From the NCBI GenBank assembly GCA_937992195.1, contig CALKKV010000022.1, forward strand, positions 1 to 64,000: a stretch of DNA of 64,000 nucleotides. Reading direction: 5' to 3'. This document shows, one piece after another, positions 52,314 to 61,949 of this stretch. A program made the translations under genes and the position numbers. Below the pieces are notes generated by a model. It saw only the letters and a list, made by a program, of their open reading frames with translations. It did no database searches and was not told the origin of the DNA. The stretch is from an uncultured Gammaproteobacteria bacterium. GTDB taxonomy: Bacteria > Pseudomonadota > Gammaproteobacteria > Arenicellales > Poriferihabitantaceae. Numbering within the stretch: the first letter of the stretch is position 1; every line of letters starts with the position of its first letter.

Positions 52314-54578
52314 ATGTTATCTGAAGAGTTAGAAGTCACACTGGGAGTCGCGGTCAACTACGCGAGGACCCATAGACACGAAATTATTACCGTAGAGCAC
52401 TTGCTTTACGCACTTCTGGATGACAGCGAAACTCGTAAGACGATACGTTTGTGCGGTGGCAATCTGGAAACACTCGAGAAGTCACTACAGCACTATTTGG
52501 AAACTGAAGTTCCTTTGATGGGAGAGGAATCCGAAGAAGAGCCACAACCGGGTTTAGGTTTTCAGCGGGTTCTTCAACGCGCCATCATGCATGTACAAAG
52601 TTCGGGAAAGAAAGTGGTCAAAGGTTCGAACGTCCTGGTTGCAGTATTCAGTGAGCGTGAATCATTTGCGGTTTATTTTTTGAGTCAACAAGAGATCAGC
52701 CGTTATGACGTGGTTAACTATATTTCTCACGGTATCGCCAAGATCCCCGAAGGAGATCGTCTGCCGGCGCCGGATGAAGAGCAAGATTTCGATGAAGATG
52801 GCGAGGCAGAGCAGTCCGGAGATGCACTGGAAGCCTATACGATTAATCTCAATTTGCTAGCCGAAGAAGGAAAGATCGATCCGCTAATTGGTCGACAGAA
52901 AGAGCTGGAGCGAACGATCCAGATTCTATGTCGCAGAAGAAAGAACAACCCGCTGTTTGTTGGTGAAGCCGGGGTGGGTAAAACAGCAATGGCTGAAGGT
53001 CTGGCGTTGCGTATTTTCCAGCGCGAGGTTCCCGAAGTATTGGCGGACAGCACCATATATTCGCTGGACATGGGGGCGCTGCTTGCCGGTGCGAAATATC
53101 GAGGTGATTTTGAGCAACGACTCAAGGCGGTTCTGAAAGAGTTAGACAAGCAAGAAAATGCGGTACTTTTTATCGATGAAATTCATACGATTATTGGTGC
53201 TGGTGCGGTTTCTGGCGGGGCATTGGATGCATCTAACTTGCTTAAGCCAATGCTGGCGTCAGGCGAACTGAAGTGTATTGGTTCTACAACCTATCAGGAA
53301 TACAGAGGCATTTTCGAAAAAGATCGAGCGCTCTCGAGGCGGTTTCAGAAAATCGATATTGTGGAACCTACTGTAGACGAAGCGGTTGAAATATTGCGTG
53401 GGTTAAAGACACGTTTTGAAGAACATCACGGGGTGAAATATACCCAGCCAGCGTTGCGTAGCGCAGTGGAGCTATCCGCGCGTTACCTGAGTGATCGTCA
53501 ACTGCCGGATACTGCGATTGATGTCATTGATGAAGCCGGTGCGAAAACCAGGCTTGCACCTGCCGACAAGCGAAAGAAAACCATCGGCGTGAAGGAAATC
53601 GAAAACATGATTTCCGATATCGCGCGAATACCGCCAAAACATGTTTCGGCATCGGATATTAAATCGCTACAAAATCTTGAACGCGATCTTAAAATGGTGG
53701 TGTTTGGTCAGGATGAAGCCATTAGTACATTGGCTTCCTCTATTAAAATGGCGCGCTCAGGTTTAGGCGGCACTGAGAAACCAATCGCTTCACTACTGTT
53801 TTCCGGACCTACTGGAGTAGGTAAAACTGAAGTAACCAAGCAATTGGCAAACACCCTCGGCATTGAATTTTTACGCTTTGATATGTCGGAATACATGGAG
53901 CGTCATACGGTATCAAGGTTGATAGGTGCGCCCCCTGGATATGTAGGTTTTGATCAAGGTGGGTTGCTCACCGAAGCGATCAACAAGCATCCGCATTCGG
54001 TGCTGCTGTTTGATGAAATTGAAAAAGCACACCCTGATTTATTTAATATTCTGTTGCAGGTAATGGACTATGGCAGTCTTACCGACAACAACGGGCGAAA
54101 GTCTGATTTCCGAAACGTCATTATCGTTATGACGACTAACGCCGGTGCTGAGCGCGCTGCACGCGAATCTATGGGTTTCGTGATGCAAGACAATGCCAGT
54201 GATGATATGGAAGCGATCAAGAAAGCATTCACTCCGGAATTTCGTAACCGACTCGACAATATTGTTCGGTTTAACGGCCTCAATACCGATACCATTCATC
54301 ACGTCGTGAAGAAGTTCATCCTAGAATTAGATCATCAACTTGGCGAGAAGCAGGTTACCCTCGATGTAGATGATAAGGCGATTGAGTGGCTCGCAGAGAA
54401 AGGGTATGACCCCGCCATGGGCGCGCGACCAATGTCACGGGTGATTCAAAAAGAGATAAAACAAAAGCTGGCCGATGAACTGCTTTTTGGCAAACTCTCA
54501 AAAGGCGGGTCGGTCAAGATCTCCGTTGCTGAAGAGGACGGTAAGTCGGTATTGCATTTCGATACCGAGAGCTCTTAG
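52314..54578 (+). CDS. clpA: ATP-dependent Clp protease ATP-binding subunit ClpA
   Basis: A 754-residue Hsp100 unfoldase that feeds proteins to ClpP. The N-domain (1-145) binds ClpS. D1 has Walker A 'GEAGVGKTAMAEG' and Walker B 'VLFIDEIHTIIGAG'; D2 has 'GPTGVGKTEVTKQ' and 'LLFDEIEKAHPD'. The ClpP-binding loop reads 'SMGFVMQDN', with MGF where E. coli has IGL, so the tripeptide is slightly different. Length is normal (E. coli 758). It follows clpS and converges on an MFS gene. Confidence 0.97.
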   Translation: MLSEELEVTLGVAVNYARTHRHEIITVEHLLYALLDDSETRKTIRLCGGNLETLEKSLQHYLETEVPLMGEESEEEPQPGLGFQRVLQRAIMHVQSSGKKVVKGSNVLVAVFSERESFAVYFLSQQEISRYDVVNYISHGIAKIPEGDRLPAPDEEQDFDEDGEAEQSGDALEAYTINLNLLAEEGKIDPLIGRQKELERTIQILCRRRKNNPLFVGEAGVGKTAMAEGLALRIFQREVPEVLADSTIYSLDMGALLAGAKYRGDFEQRLKAVLKELDKQENAVLFIDEIHTIIGAGAVSGGALDASNLLKPMLASGELKCIGSTTYQEYRGIFEKDRALSRRFQKIDIVEPTVDEAVEILRGLKTRFEEHHGVKYTQPALRSAVELSARYLSDRQLPDTAIDVIDEAGAKTRLAPADKRKKTIGVKEIENMISDIARIPPKHVSASDIKSLQNLERDLKMVVFGQDEAISTLASSIKMARSGLGGTEKPIASLLFSGPTGVGKTEVTKQLANTLGIEFLRFDMSEYMERHTVSRLIGAPPGYVGFDQGGLLTEAINKHPHSVLLFDEIEKAHPDLFNILLQVMDYGSLTDNNGRKSDFRNVIIVMTTNAGAERAARESMGFVMQDNASDDMEAIKKAFTPEFRNRLDNIVRFNGLNTDTIHHVVKKFILELDHQLGEKQVTLDVDDKAIEWLAEKGYDPAMGARPMSRVIQKEIKQKLADELLFGKLSKGGSVKISVAEEDGKSVLHFDTESS

Positions 54579-54598
54579 GGCATTCTCGAGAGAGCTCT
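54568..54598. terminator. Duplicated AGAGCTCT palindrome between clpA and MFS gene
   Basis: AGAGCTCT occurs at 54568-54575 (overlapping the end of clpA) and 54591-54598, each within a longer repeat GAGAGCTCTTA. As each copy is self-complementary, the two can pair into a hairpin with a 15-base loop. It may act as a weak terminator for the convergent genes. Confidence 0.35.
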
Positions 54599-54620
54599 TA
54601 CAGCAGCGCTGGGTTCGGCA

Positions 54621-55841
54621 TCAGCTTACTCTGGCAGAAGCCTTTAGCCTACCTAGCGGTTGTTCGTTGATTGGTAAATGGATCAATCCTGCTAGGAGAC
54701 TTAAAACAATTCCGGCGATCCACATGGGATCGTAACTGCCTGTTTGATCAAAAATCCGACCACCCAGCCATACCCCAATAAAGCTTCCTATCTGGTGGCT
54801 TAAAAAGACGATGCCAAACAATGTTGCCATATAGCGGACACCAAACACCTGGGCAACGATGCCTGTGGTCAGCGGGACGGTCGAAAGCCAAAGAATACCC
54901 ATAGCGCCGGCAAACAAATAGATCACCAGCTCGGTCTTGGGTAAGAGCACTAGGGCGGTGATAACGATTGCGCGCGCAAAGTAGATGAAACTAAGGCCGA
55001 ATTTTTTGCTAAAGCGCTGCCCGGCCATGCCCGACAGAAAAGAACCGGCAATATTCATAAGGCCAATCAGCGCGATCGACCAGGCGCCAATGGCAGGATC
55101 CAGTCCGAGGTCGCGAATATAAGCAGGGAAATGCACGGTAATAAAAGCGACATGGAAACCACAGACAAAGAAACCGGTGGTAAGCAGAACGTAACCACGG
55201 TGAGAGATGGCCTCGAGCAGCGCCTGACGTAAAGTTTGGTCACTTTCTTCTCCTACAGAAACTCGAGGGTCGCCGGGCAAACACAAAGCGAGAGGGATCA
55301 TCACTAAAGTGGCAGCAGAGAGCAGCACAAGTGTGGTGCTCCAACCAAAAGACTCGATAAATCCGTGACTAATGGGAGAGAAAAGGACTTGCCCTAATGA
55401 GCCGGCGGCAGTCCCTAATCCAAGAATCAACGAGCGTTTTTCCGGACCAACTACGCGAACCATCGATGCCATGGCAATGGTAAAAGCGGAGAAGGCAATA
55501 CCTGTTCCCGCCAGCACACCACCGCTTAGCAGCAGCCCAAAAGGGGAATCCACCATAGTCATGGTAAAGACACCGATCGCATAAATCACGGCGCCAGCCA
55601 TAATCACCCTTACGGCACCAAATTTGTCGGCCATTGCGCCCGCAAATGGCAAACCAATCCCCCAAAACAAATTCTGGACGGCCATTGCAAAGCCGAAAGT
55701 TTCTCGTGACCAGTCTTTGGCGACTGTCATTGGTTCGAGAAATATGCCAAAACTCGAGCGGACACCAAAACCAATTAACGATACAAGGCATCCGGCCAGA
55801 ATCACAATCAAGGGCGTGCGCCAGGAGGGTGCTGTTGGCAT
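54621..55841 (-). CDS. Major facilitator superfamily transporter
   Basis: A 406-residue inner-membrane transporter with twelve hydrophobic segments in two six-helix halves. 'FGVRSSFGIFLEPMTVAKDW' and 'GAMADKFGAVRVIMAG' (the motif between helices 2 and 3, G-x-x-A-D-K/R-F-G) place it among the oxalate/formate or monocarboxylate-like MFS group. The substrate is unknown. It is convergent with clpA and lies 35 bases downstream of the enoyl-CoA hydratase gene on the same strand, so the two may be co-transcribed and the substrate may be an organic acid (inference). Confidence 0.88.
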   Translation of the reverse strand: MPTAPSWRTPLIVILAGCLVSLIGFGVRSSFGIFLEPMTVAKDWSRETFGFAMAVQNLFWGIGLPFAGAMADKFGAVRVIMAGAVIYAIGVFTMTMVDSPFGLLLSGGVLAGTGIAFSAFTIAMASMVRVVGPEKRSLILGLGTAAGSLGQVLFSPISHGFIESFGWSTTLVLLSAATLVMIPLALCLPGDPRVSVGEESDQTLRQALLEAISHRGYVLLTTGFFVCGFHVAFITVHFPAYIRDLGLDPAIGAWSIALIGLMNIAGSFLSGMAGQRFSKKFGLSFIYFARAIVITALVLLPKTELVIYLFAGAMGILWLSTVPLTTGIVAQVFGVRYMATLFGIVFLSHQIGSFIGVWLGGRIFDQTGSYDPMWIAGIVLSLLAGLIHLPINEQPLGRLKASARVS

Positions 55842-55876
55842 TTTTCTAAGGTCGAGAAAGTATGTTTACGATTGAC

Positions 55877-56653
55877 TTATTGATGCTTCCAGGACGGTTT
55901 GCGCTTTTCAGCAAAAGCCGCCATACCTTCTTTTTGATCTTCGGTGGCGAATAAAGCATGAAAATGACGTCTTTCGAACAATAGTCCTTCTGCGAGACAG
56001 GATTCAAAGGCTCTGTCTACCGATTCTTTGCACATCAATACCGAGGGCAGCGATTTAGAAGCTATTTTACTCGCGGTTTTCAATGCTTCATCGAGTAGCG
56101 AATCCGCCGGAACTATACGTGCTACCAAGCCTGATCGTTCTGCTTCTTCAGCGTCCATCATTCTGCCGGTTAAACAAAGCTCCATTGCTTTGGCTTTTCC
56201 AATTGCTCGCGTTAGTCTCTGCGTACCGCCGGCACCAGGAATAATGCCAAGGTTGATTTCAGGTTGTCCAAACTGGGCGCCATCTCCCGCAAGAATAAAA
56301 TCGCACATCATCGCCAGCTCGCAACCACCACCCAATGCATAACCGTTTACCGCGGCAATTACGGGTTTGCGGCAGCGACTGACGTCTTCCCAGTTGTCGG
56401 TAATAAAGTCCTGTTTGTAAACGTCCATATAGCTTTTCGACTGCATTTCGACAATATCGGCGCCCGCAGCGAACGCTTTTTCATTGCCAGTGATCACTAC
56501 CGCGCCGATGTCGTCATTTGTATCCATCTCCTTGATCGCGGTGCCGAGTTCGATCATTAAATCTGAGGACAAGGCGTTCAATGCTTTAGGACGGTTTAAA
56601 GTGATAAGGCCAACATTTTCTTTTATTTCACTAACAATATTTTGGTAAGTCAT
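55877..56653 (-). CDS. Enoyl-CoA hydratase
   Basis: A 258-residue crotonase-fold enzyme that hydrates trans-2-enoyl-CoA. The oxyanion-hole segments '[10 protein letters not shown]' and '[14 protein letters not shown]' are present, and both catalytic glutamates are in place (E112 and E132 in '[16 protein letters not shown]'). The sequence '[21 protein letters not shown]' is typical of short-chain enoyl-CoA hydratases such as EchA/PaaF. It could work in short-chain acyl-CoA or amino acid breakdown. It is divergent from the propionyl-CoA synthetase gene across 226 bases. Confidence 0.92.
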   Translation of the reverse strand: MTYQNIVSEIKENVGLITLNRPKALNALSSDLMIELGTAIKEMDTNDDIGAVVITGNEKAFAAGADIVEMQSKSYMDVYKQDFITDNWEDVSRCRKPVIAAVNGYALGGGCELAMMCDFILAGDGAQFGQPEINLGIIPGAGGTQRLTRAIGKAKAMELCLTGRMMDAEEAERSGLVARIVPADSLLDEALKTASKIASKSLPSVLMCKESVDRAFESCLAEGLLFERRHFHALFATEDQKEGMAAFAEKRKPSWKHQ

Positions 56654-56885
56654 GGGATGCTGATTGATAAAGTTACTTAAATTCCAGTCGCTGACACGAG
56701 GGATTCGTTTTGCTGACTGGGCAATAGATTGAATTTGGGTTACTTTATCGTACTATAAGAAACAAATACGACTTTTTTGGATTTCTTGCGATCGGAGGAC
56801 CTTCGAGATTGTCTATGCGATTCGAAAAATTGTCTTACAATAAGCTTAACTATTTATTCGAATTTGTTCGACAGCAACCGTGACT

Positions 56886-58787
56886 ATGCCAGACAAAAAC
56901 TCTTTTGATAGCGTCTATCAACACTCGATTGAACAGCCCGAAGCTTTTTGGGAAGAAGCCGCCGAAGCTATTCATTGGGACCGAAAATGGGATCAATTAA
57001 TTGACGATAGCGACTCGCCGTTTACCCGTTGGTTCGTGGGCGGAAAAACCAACGTTTGTTTCAACGCGGTTGATCGACATGTAGAAAGCGGTCATGGTGA
57101 TCAGATAGCGATAATTCATGATAGCGCGATAACCGGATCACAAAGTCAGCTGACATTTTCCGAATTAAAAGACCGGGTCTCCCTGTTTGCGGGTGTTCTG
57201 GTGCAGCAGGGTGTTGGCAAGGGCGATCGCGTTATTATCTATATGCCCATGGTGACCGAGGCGGTGATTGCCATGCTGGCTTGTGCTCGAATTGGTGCGG
57301 TGCATTCGGTCGTGTTTGGTGGCTTCGCCTCTAATGAGCTAGCGGTGCGAATCGATGATTGCGAACCGAAGGTAATCGTCGCTGCTTCCTGTGGTCTCGA
57401 ACCAGGGCGCGTGATTGAATACAAACCGTTGTTGGATAAAGCAATCGAGTTATCCAGACATCGACCCGATAGCTGCGTGATACTGCAGCGCCCAGAATGC
57501 AAAGCTGAGATGCAAGCCGGCCGGGATATTGATTGGTATGATGCGGTGGCACAAAGCACTGCAGCAGATTGCGTCTCGATGGACGCAACCGACCCGCTAT
57601 ATATTCTTTATACCTCCGGAACCACGGGTCAGCCAAAGGGTGTCGTTCGCGATACTGCAGGGGGCATCGTCGCGCTGAACTGGACGATGAAGAATATCTA
57701 CAATGTCAATCCTGGTGATGTTTACTGGGCAGCCTCAGACGTTGGCTGGGTGGTAGGGCATTCCTATATTGTTTATGCGCCGCTGTTCGCCAGAAATACA
57801 ACCATTGTGTTTGAGGGTAAACCGGTGGGTACCCCTGACCCGGGCACTTTTTGGCGAGTAATCTCGCAGCACAATGTTAAAGTTTTGTTTACTGCGCCCA
57901 CCGCGTTCAGAGCGATCAAGAAAGAAGATCCCAATGGTGACTATTTAAAGAAGTATGATACCTCTTGTCTGCAGTCTCTGTTTCTCGCTGGTGAAAGAAC
58001 CGACCCAGATACCTTACAATGGGCTACCGATCATTTAGGTGTGCCGGTTATTGATCATTGGTGGCAGACGGAAACAGGATGGGCAATTTGCTCAAACTGT
58101 CCGGGGATAGAGCTGCTTCCTATCAAACAGGGCTCTCCAACCAAGCCCCTGCCTGGCTGGCAAATGGAGGTGTTGGACGACGAAGGTAAACCAGTGAAAC
58201 GGGGGGATATCGGATCCCTTGTGGCAAAGCTGCCTTTGCCTCCGGGGACGTTTCCGACGTTATGGAACGCAAGAGACAGAATGTTTGAATCTTACTTTAG
58301 CCGCTTCCCGGGCTACTATGAATCTGGTGACGCCGGCTTTATCGATGAAGAAGGCTATCTCTATGTAATGTCACGCACGGATGACGTCATCAATGTTGCG
58401 GGACACAGGCTGTCTACTGGTGCGATTGAAGAGGTGTTGGCATCTCATCCGGACGTTGCTGAGTGTGCGGTGCTGGGCGTGAATGATGACCTTAAGGGTG
58501 AGCTGCCCCTTGGTTGTTTGGTGTTGAGCTCTGGCGTTGAGAGAGAGGACAACGAGATTATTGCCGAATGTATTGCTTTAGTTCGGGAAAAGATTGGTCC
58601 GGTGGCGGCGTTTAAGCTAGCGGTAGTCGTCAACCGACTTCCCAAAACCCGGTCAGGAAAAATACTCCGCGGCACGATGAAAAAAATAGCGGATAACGTC
58701 GAGTGGAAAATGCCGGCGACCATCGATGATCCCGTGATTCTCGATGAGATTACAGCGTCACTTAAAACCCTTGGTTATGCCTCTTAA
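56886..58787 (+). CDS. prpE: Propionyl-CoA synthetase (PrpE-like acyl-CoA synthetase)
   Basis: A 633-residue AMP-forming short-chain acyl-CoA synthetase. The P-loop 'LYTSGTTGQPKGVVRD', 'WWQTETGWAIC', 'YESGDAGFIDEEGYLYVM' and the C-terminal 'PKTRSGKILRGTMKKI' (with the acetylatable lysine) are all present. 'CGLEPGRVIEYKPLLDKAIE' is typical of the PrpE/ACSS3 branch and not of acetyl-CoA synthetase, so propionate is the likely substrate. A GTG at 56880 lies two codons before the ATG. No prpBCD genes are nearby. Confidence 0.9.
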   Translation: MPDKNSFDSVYQHSIEQPEAFWEEAAEAIHWDRKWDQLIDDSDSPFTRWFVGGKTNVCFNAVDRHVESGHGDQIAIIHDSAITGSQSQLTFSELKDRVSLFAGVLVQQGVGKGDRVIIYMPMVTEAVIAMLACARIGAVHSVVFGGFASNELAVRIDDCEPKVIVAASCGLEPGRVIEYKPLLDKAIELSRHRPDSCVILQRPECKAEMQAGRDIDWYDAVAQSTAADCVSMDATDPLYILYTSGTTGQPKGVVRDTAGGIVALNWTMKNIYNVNPGDVYWAASDVGWVVGHSYIVYAPLFARNTTIVFEGKPVGTPDPGTFWRVISQHNVKVLFTAPTAFRAIKKEDPNGDYLKKYDTSCLQSLFLAGERTDPDTLQWATDHLGVPVIDHWWQTETGWAICSNCPGIELLPIKQGSPTKPLPGWQMEVLDDEGKPVKRGDIGSLVAKLPLPPGTFPTLWNARDRMFESYFSRFPGYYESGDAGFIDEEGYLYVMSRTDDVINVAGHRLSTGAIEEVLASHPDVAECAVLGVNDDLKGELPLGCLVLSSGVEREDNEIIAECIALVREKIGPVAAFKLAVVVNRLPKTRSGKILRGTMKKIADNVEWKMPATIDDPVILDEITASLKTLGYAS

Positions 58788-58805
58788 TTAGCGACTGAAT
58801 TCGAT

Positions 58806-59723
58806 ATGCAACACGCCTTCATTATGGATCCCCTCGAGGGGGTTAAATCTTGGAAAGATACCACCTGGTTTTTGATGAAAGCATGCCAGGAAAGAGGGCA
58901 CCGAGTGTGCTACCTGGATCAGCGTTCATTGTGGTTAGATCATGATCAGCTCTACTCCAAAGTGCAGTGGGTACGCACTGTTGATGACCGTGATCACCCG
59001 TTTGAGATTGAGTCTGAAGAGGTGATTGCTTTGTCCCAGACCGATGCGGTTTGGCTGCGTACTGACCCGCCATTCGATCGCCGATATTTTTATACGACTT
59101 TGTTGCTGGATCGCTTGCCCGCCTCGACTCGAGTGTTAAACCAGCCTCAGGGTGTGCGTAACTGGAATGAAAAACTTGCTGCATTAGAGTTCCCCGAATT
59201 CACACCGCAGACAGTCATTTCAAATTCGGCAGATGAGATAAAGCGCTTTGCCGAGGAACAAGGTAAGTTAACGGTAAAGCCAGTGGATGGTTTTGGAGGC
59301 AAAGGAATCGTGTTTTTTGAGCTTGGAGATGATGAAACTGTTCTGAAGCAAGCAACGCATGATGGCGCGCATTGGGTTGTCGCCCAAGAGTATCTTCCTG
59401 AAGCAAGTGCCGGGGATAAGCGTATCTTGATGCTCGAAGGTAAGGTGTTGGGAGGAATTTTGCGCATGCATGCCGACGGCGCGGAGTTAAATAATCTTGA
59501 CCAGGGCGGTTCAGCCCATCCGGTTGACCTCAATGATCATGATCTGAAGATCTGTGCTGCGCTGACACCTAAATTACGGGAGCAAGGGATCTTTTTTGTC
59601 GGCATTGATATTATTGGAGACAAGCTGATCGAAGTGAATGTCACCAGCCCGACGGGGTTACAGGAGTTAAGTCGTTTTCACGATAAAGAGTATCACCATC
59701 AAATTATTGCTGCTCTGGAATAG
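58806..59723 (+). CDS. gshB: Glutathione synthetase
   Basis: A 305-residue prokaryotic glutathione synthetase, joining glutamylcysteine and glycine with ATP. The N-terminus 'MDPLEGVKSWKDTTWFLMKA', the middle 'RTDPPFDRRYFYTT' and the ATP-grasp 'TVKPVDGFGGKGIVFFE' followed by 'KRILMLEGKVLGGILRMHA' are diagnostic. It is slightly shorter than E. coli GshB (316). It starts 18 bases after prpE, an unusual neighbour. Its last 20 bases overlap the 3' end of the convergent acyltransferase gene. Confidence 0.95.
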   Translation: MQHAFIMDPLEGVKSWKDTTWFLMKACQERGHRVCYLDQRSLWLDHDQLYSKVQWVRTVDDRDHPFEIESEEVIALSQTDAVWLRTDPPFDRRYFYTTLLLDRLPASTRVLNQPQGVRNWNEKLAALEFPEFTPQTVISNSADEIKRFAEEQGKLTVKPVDGFGGKGIVFFELGDDETVLKQATHDGAHWVVAQEYLPEASAGDKRILMLEGKVLGGILRMHADGAELNNLDQGGSAHPVDLNDHDLKICAALTPKLREQGIFFVGIDIIGDKLIEVNVTSPTGLQELSRFHDKEYHHQIIAALE

Positions 59724-60855
59724 TTGTCTCCGCCATTGGGTTTTTTGGCGGCTTTATCGAAAGCGCCGGTCTTTCAATAAAATGCCAGGACAAAGCCGCC
59801 AAGGGCAGTGTCGTCAGCATCGATGCAAAGAATAAAATGATGGGTTCTATCGATGGATAGAGATAAATATAGTATTGCTGTATCGGGAATGCGTAAATAT
59901 AAAGCCCATAGGAATAGTCTCCGCAGCGATTGAATTTGCGAATCCTGCCCGTAGGTAAGTAGGCGGCGCACAGTAAAAGATAACCCAGTGCGAGATAGAA
60001 GACCGAAGTAAACAGCACTCGACTGGTGAAACTAAGGACAAGTAAGAGAAAGACTGCGCACACAATAGGCAGACCAAGTGGAATTTTTCGTCTAAATAAA
60101 TAACAGCTGGCGCCAAAGAAAAACATCGCTGAAAAGCGCATCAGGTTTGCAGTAAATCCTGATAGAGGTTGGTACATGATCACATTGACAAGGAACAGGA
60201 TCATGCTAACTATAGTTAAACAACCAATCAGATAACGCCAATGTGTTTCTGTGTTCTTGTGAAGTCTGGTGACGATAAAAAACAGGAACGCAAGAATGGC
60301 ATACATCAACAGTTCGTATTGAAGTGTCCAGAGGGGAGTGTTTACCTCGTCTGGCAATGGATTGTTTTGAAAAACAGTTGTTGGCAGGGTAGTTTGAACT
60401 TCTCCCACTATAAGAAGACTGTTCTTCAGCCAAAAGCCGAAAGTTTGGGAGGAGCTAAAATATTCAGTCAAATCCACCTCAGGACTGCCAAGGCCAATCA
60501 TGAGAGTGCAAAGCGTGACGCAGGCAATTAACCCTGGAAAGATGCGAAGTGCCCGGGCTTGAACATAGTGTTTGAGGTTATTACGATGAATCAGGCTGGC
60601 GAAAACCAAGAATCCACTGATAAAGAAGAAGCTGTTGACTGAGATATACCCTAAAGCCCAAGCTGAACTATTACTGAGACTGCCGCTCAATAAGATACTG
60701 TGACTTAGAATTACACCTGTGGCCGCTACCAGTCGCAATAGCTTAAAGTTATTGTCTTCTGAGTCGGTGAAATGAATTAAAGTCTGGGTTTTATTTAACG
60801 CAGAATAGGACACGAAGTAGTAAGAATCTGTTTCAATCAAGTATAATGTATACAT
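59704..60855 (-). CDS. Acyltransferase 3 family membrane protein
   Basis: A 383-residue membrane acyltransferase (OafA/NodX type) with about ten hydrophobic segments. The N-terminal 'NNFKLLRLVAATGVILSHS' contains the R-x10-H catalytic motif, and 'YISVNSFFFISGFLVF' follows it. Such enzymes O-acetylate sugars of LPS or exopolysaccharide. The first ~35 residues before the motif are polar and may be over-extended; no ribosome binding site is visible. The AT content is higher than in neighbouring genes, hinting at recent gain. It converges on gshB with a 20-base overlap. Confidence 0.85.
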   Translation of the reverse strand: MYTLYLIETDSYYFVSYSALNKTQTLIHFTDSEDNNFKLLRLVAATGVILSHSILLSGSLSNSSAWALGYISVNSFFFISGFLVFASLIHRNNLKHYVQARALRIFPGLIACVTLCTLMIGLGSPEVDLTEYFSSSQTFGFWLKNSLLIVGEVQTTLPTTVFQNNPLPDEVNTPLWTLQYELLMYAILAFLFFIVTRLHKNTETHWRYLIGCLTIVSMILFLVNVIMYQPLSGFTANLMRFSAMFFFGASCYLFRRKIPLGLPIVCAVFLLLVLSFTSRVLFTSVFYLALGYLLLCAAYLPTGRIRKFNRCGDYSYGLYIYAFPIQQYYIYLYPSIEPIILFFASMLTTLPLAALSWHFIERPALSIKPPKNPMAETTIPEQQ

Positions 60856-60981
60856 TGATTTGATTTGTTCTAAAATCCCTCATAGAAGGAATTTATATAA
60901 TGTTGTGCCGTACCTCTTTTGAAATACGAATTGAATTCGTACATGTTAGTTCGCTAAACCGATCGGGAGCGAACTAGCACT

Positions 60982-61905
60982 ATGTCGACTGCGATTATTG
61001 TTGATGCAGCATGTGACTTACCAGTGGATTTTTGTGAGAAGAATGATATACATGTGATTCCACTGGGCGTTGTGTTTGGAGATAAGAATTATTTCGATAG
61101 TAGAGATCCTGAAACAACACGTACTTTCTACAATAACTACTCTCACTACCGGGCAAGAGACGTGTACTCATTGCCGCCTTCGGTGGATGTAATTGCGGAG
61201 TTTTTACAGAACTATATCGTAACGCACTACGATCAGGCTATTCTCATGTGCCTGAATAGTAAGAGAAGTAATATTTACAAGTATGCCGTCCGTGCCGGTA
61301 AAGAAATTATAGACGGGATTAAAGCGAGCAAAGATAAGAATAACAGATTAAAAGTGTTGCGTATTATAGATACGCAAACGTTATTTACCGGTCAGGCGCT
61401 GCTGGCATACGAGGCGCATCGTTTCGTTAACGTAATCCAAAATGTCGACACCAAAGAGCTGTACGAAGTATTGCGTGTCATGTCTGCAAATGTGCAGGTT
61501 TATACAGTGCCGAATGATCTTTACTATATTCGTTCGCGAGCAAGTCTGCGCGGCGATAAAGCGATAGGCACATGGTCTTATGCGTTAGGAAAGTCATTTG
61601 ATATGAAGCCGATAATTAAGACGCAACGGGATGAAACGCAACGTATTGGCTGGGGAAAAGGTTTTGATGATGCTGTTACCCGACTGTTCAAAATGGTGTC
61701 GAAGGCGATCGACAAAGGATTGATGATCAATGCGGTGATGATTAGCTATGCTGGAAATACTCGCGACATTATGGATATGAAAAGCTTTGGTGCTTTGCAG
61801 AAGCATGCTGAAAAGGAAGGAATCAGAATCTGCCTTTCCATGATGAGCACTGCAGCTGGTGTAAACGTCGGTCCCGGTGCGATGTCGATTGCCTATTGTG
61901 CTTGA
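60982..61905 (+). CDS. DegV family fatty acid-binding protein
   Basis: A 307-residue DegV-family protein. The N-terminus 'AIIVDAACDLPVDFCEKNDI' followed by 'VIPLGVVFGD' is the family signature (V-D-S-x-x-D-L-P), and 'SSAAGVNVGPGAM'-like residues near the end ('TAAGVNVGPGAMSIAYC') close the lipid site. DegV/FakB proteins hold a fatty acid for phosphorylation by FakA in Firmicutes; no FakA is seen here and the role in proteobacteria is unclear. It has its own upstream region of 126 bases, divergent from the acyltransferase. Confidence 0.88.
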   Translation: MSTAIIVDAACDLPVDFCEKNDIHVIPLGVVFGDKNYFDSRDPETTRTFYNNYSHYRARDVYSLPPSVDVIAEFLQNYIVTHYDQAILMCLNSKRSNIYKYAVRAGKEIIDGIKASKDKNNRLKVLRIIDTQTLFTGQALLAYEAHRFVNVIQNVDTKELYEVLRVMSANVQVYTVPNDLYYIRSRASLRGDKAIGTWSYALGKSFDMKPIIKTQRDETQRIGWGKGFDDAVTRLFKMVSKAIDKGLMINAVMISYAGNTRDIMDMKSFGALQKHAEKEGIRICLSMMSTAAGVNVGPGAMSIAYCA

Positions 61906-61949
61906 TTGATAATGTCGCCCGAATGGTGCGCTGGTTGGACCTAGGGCAA

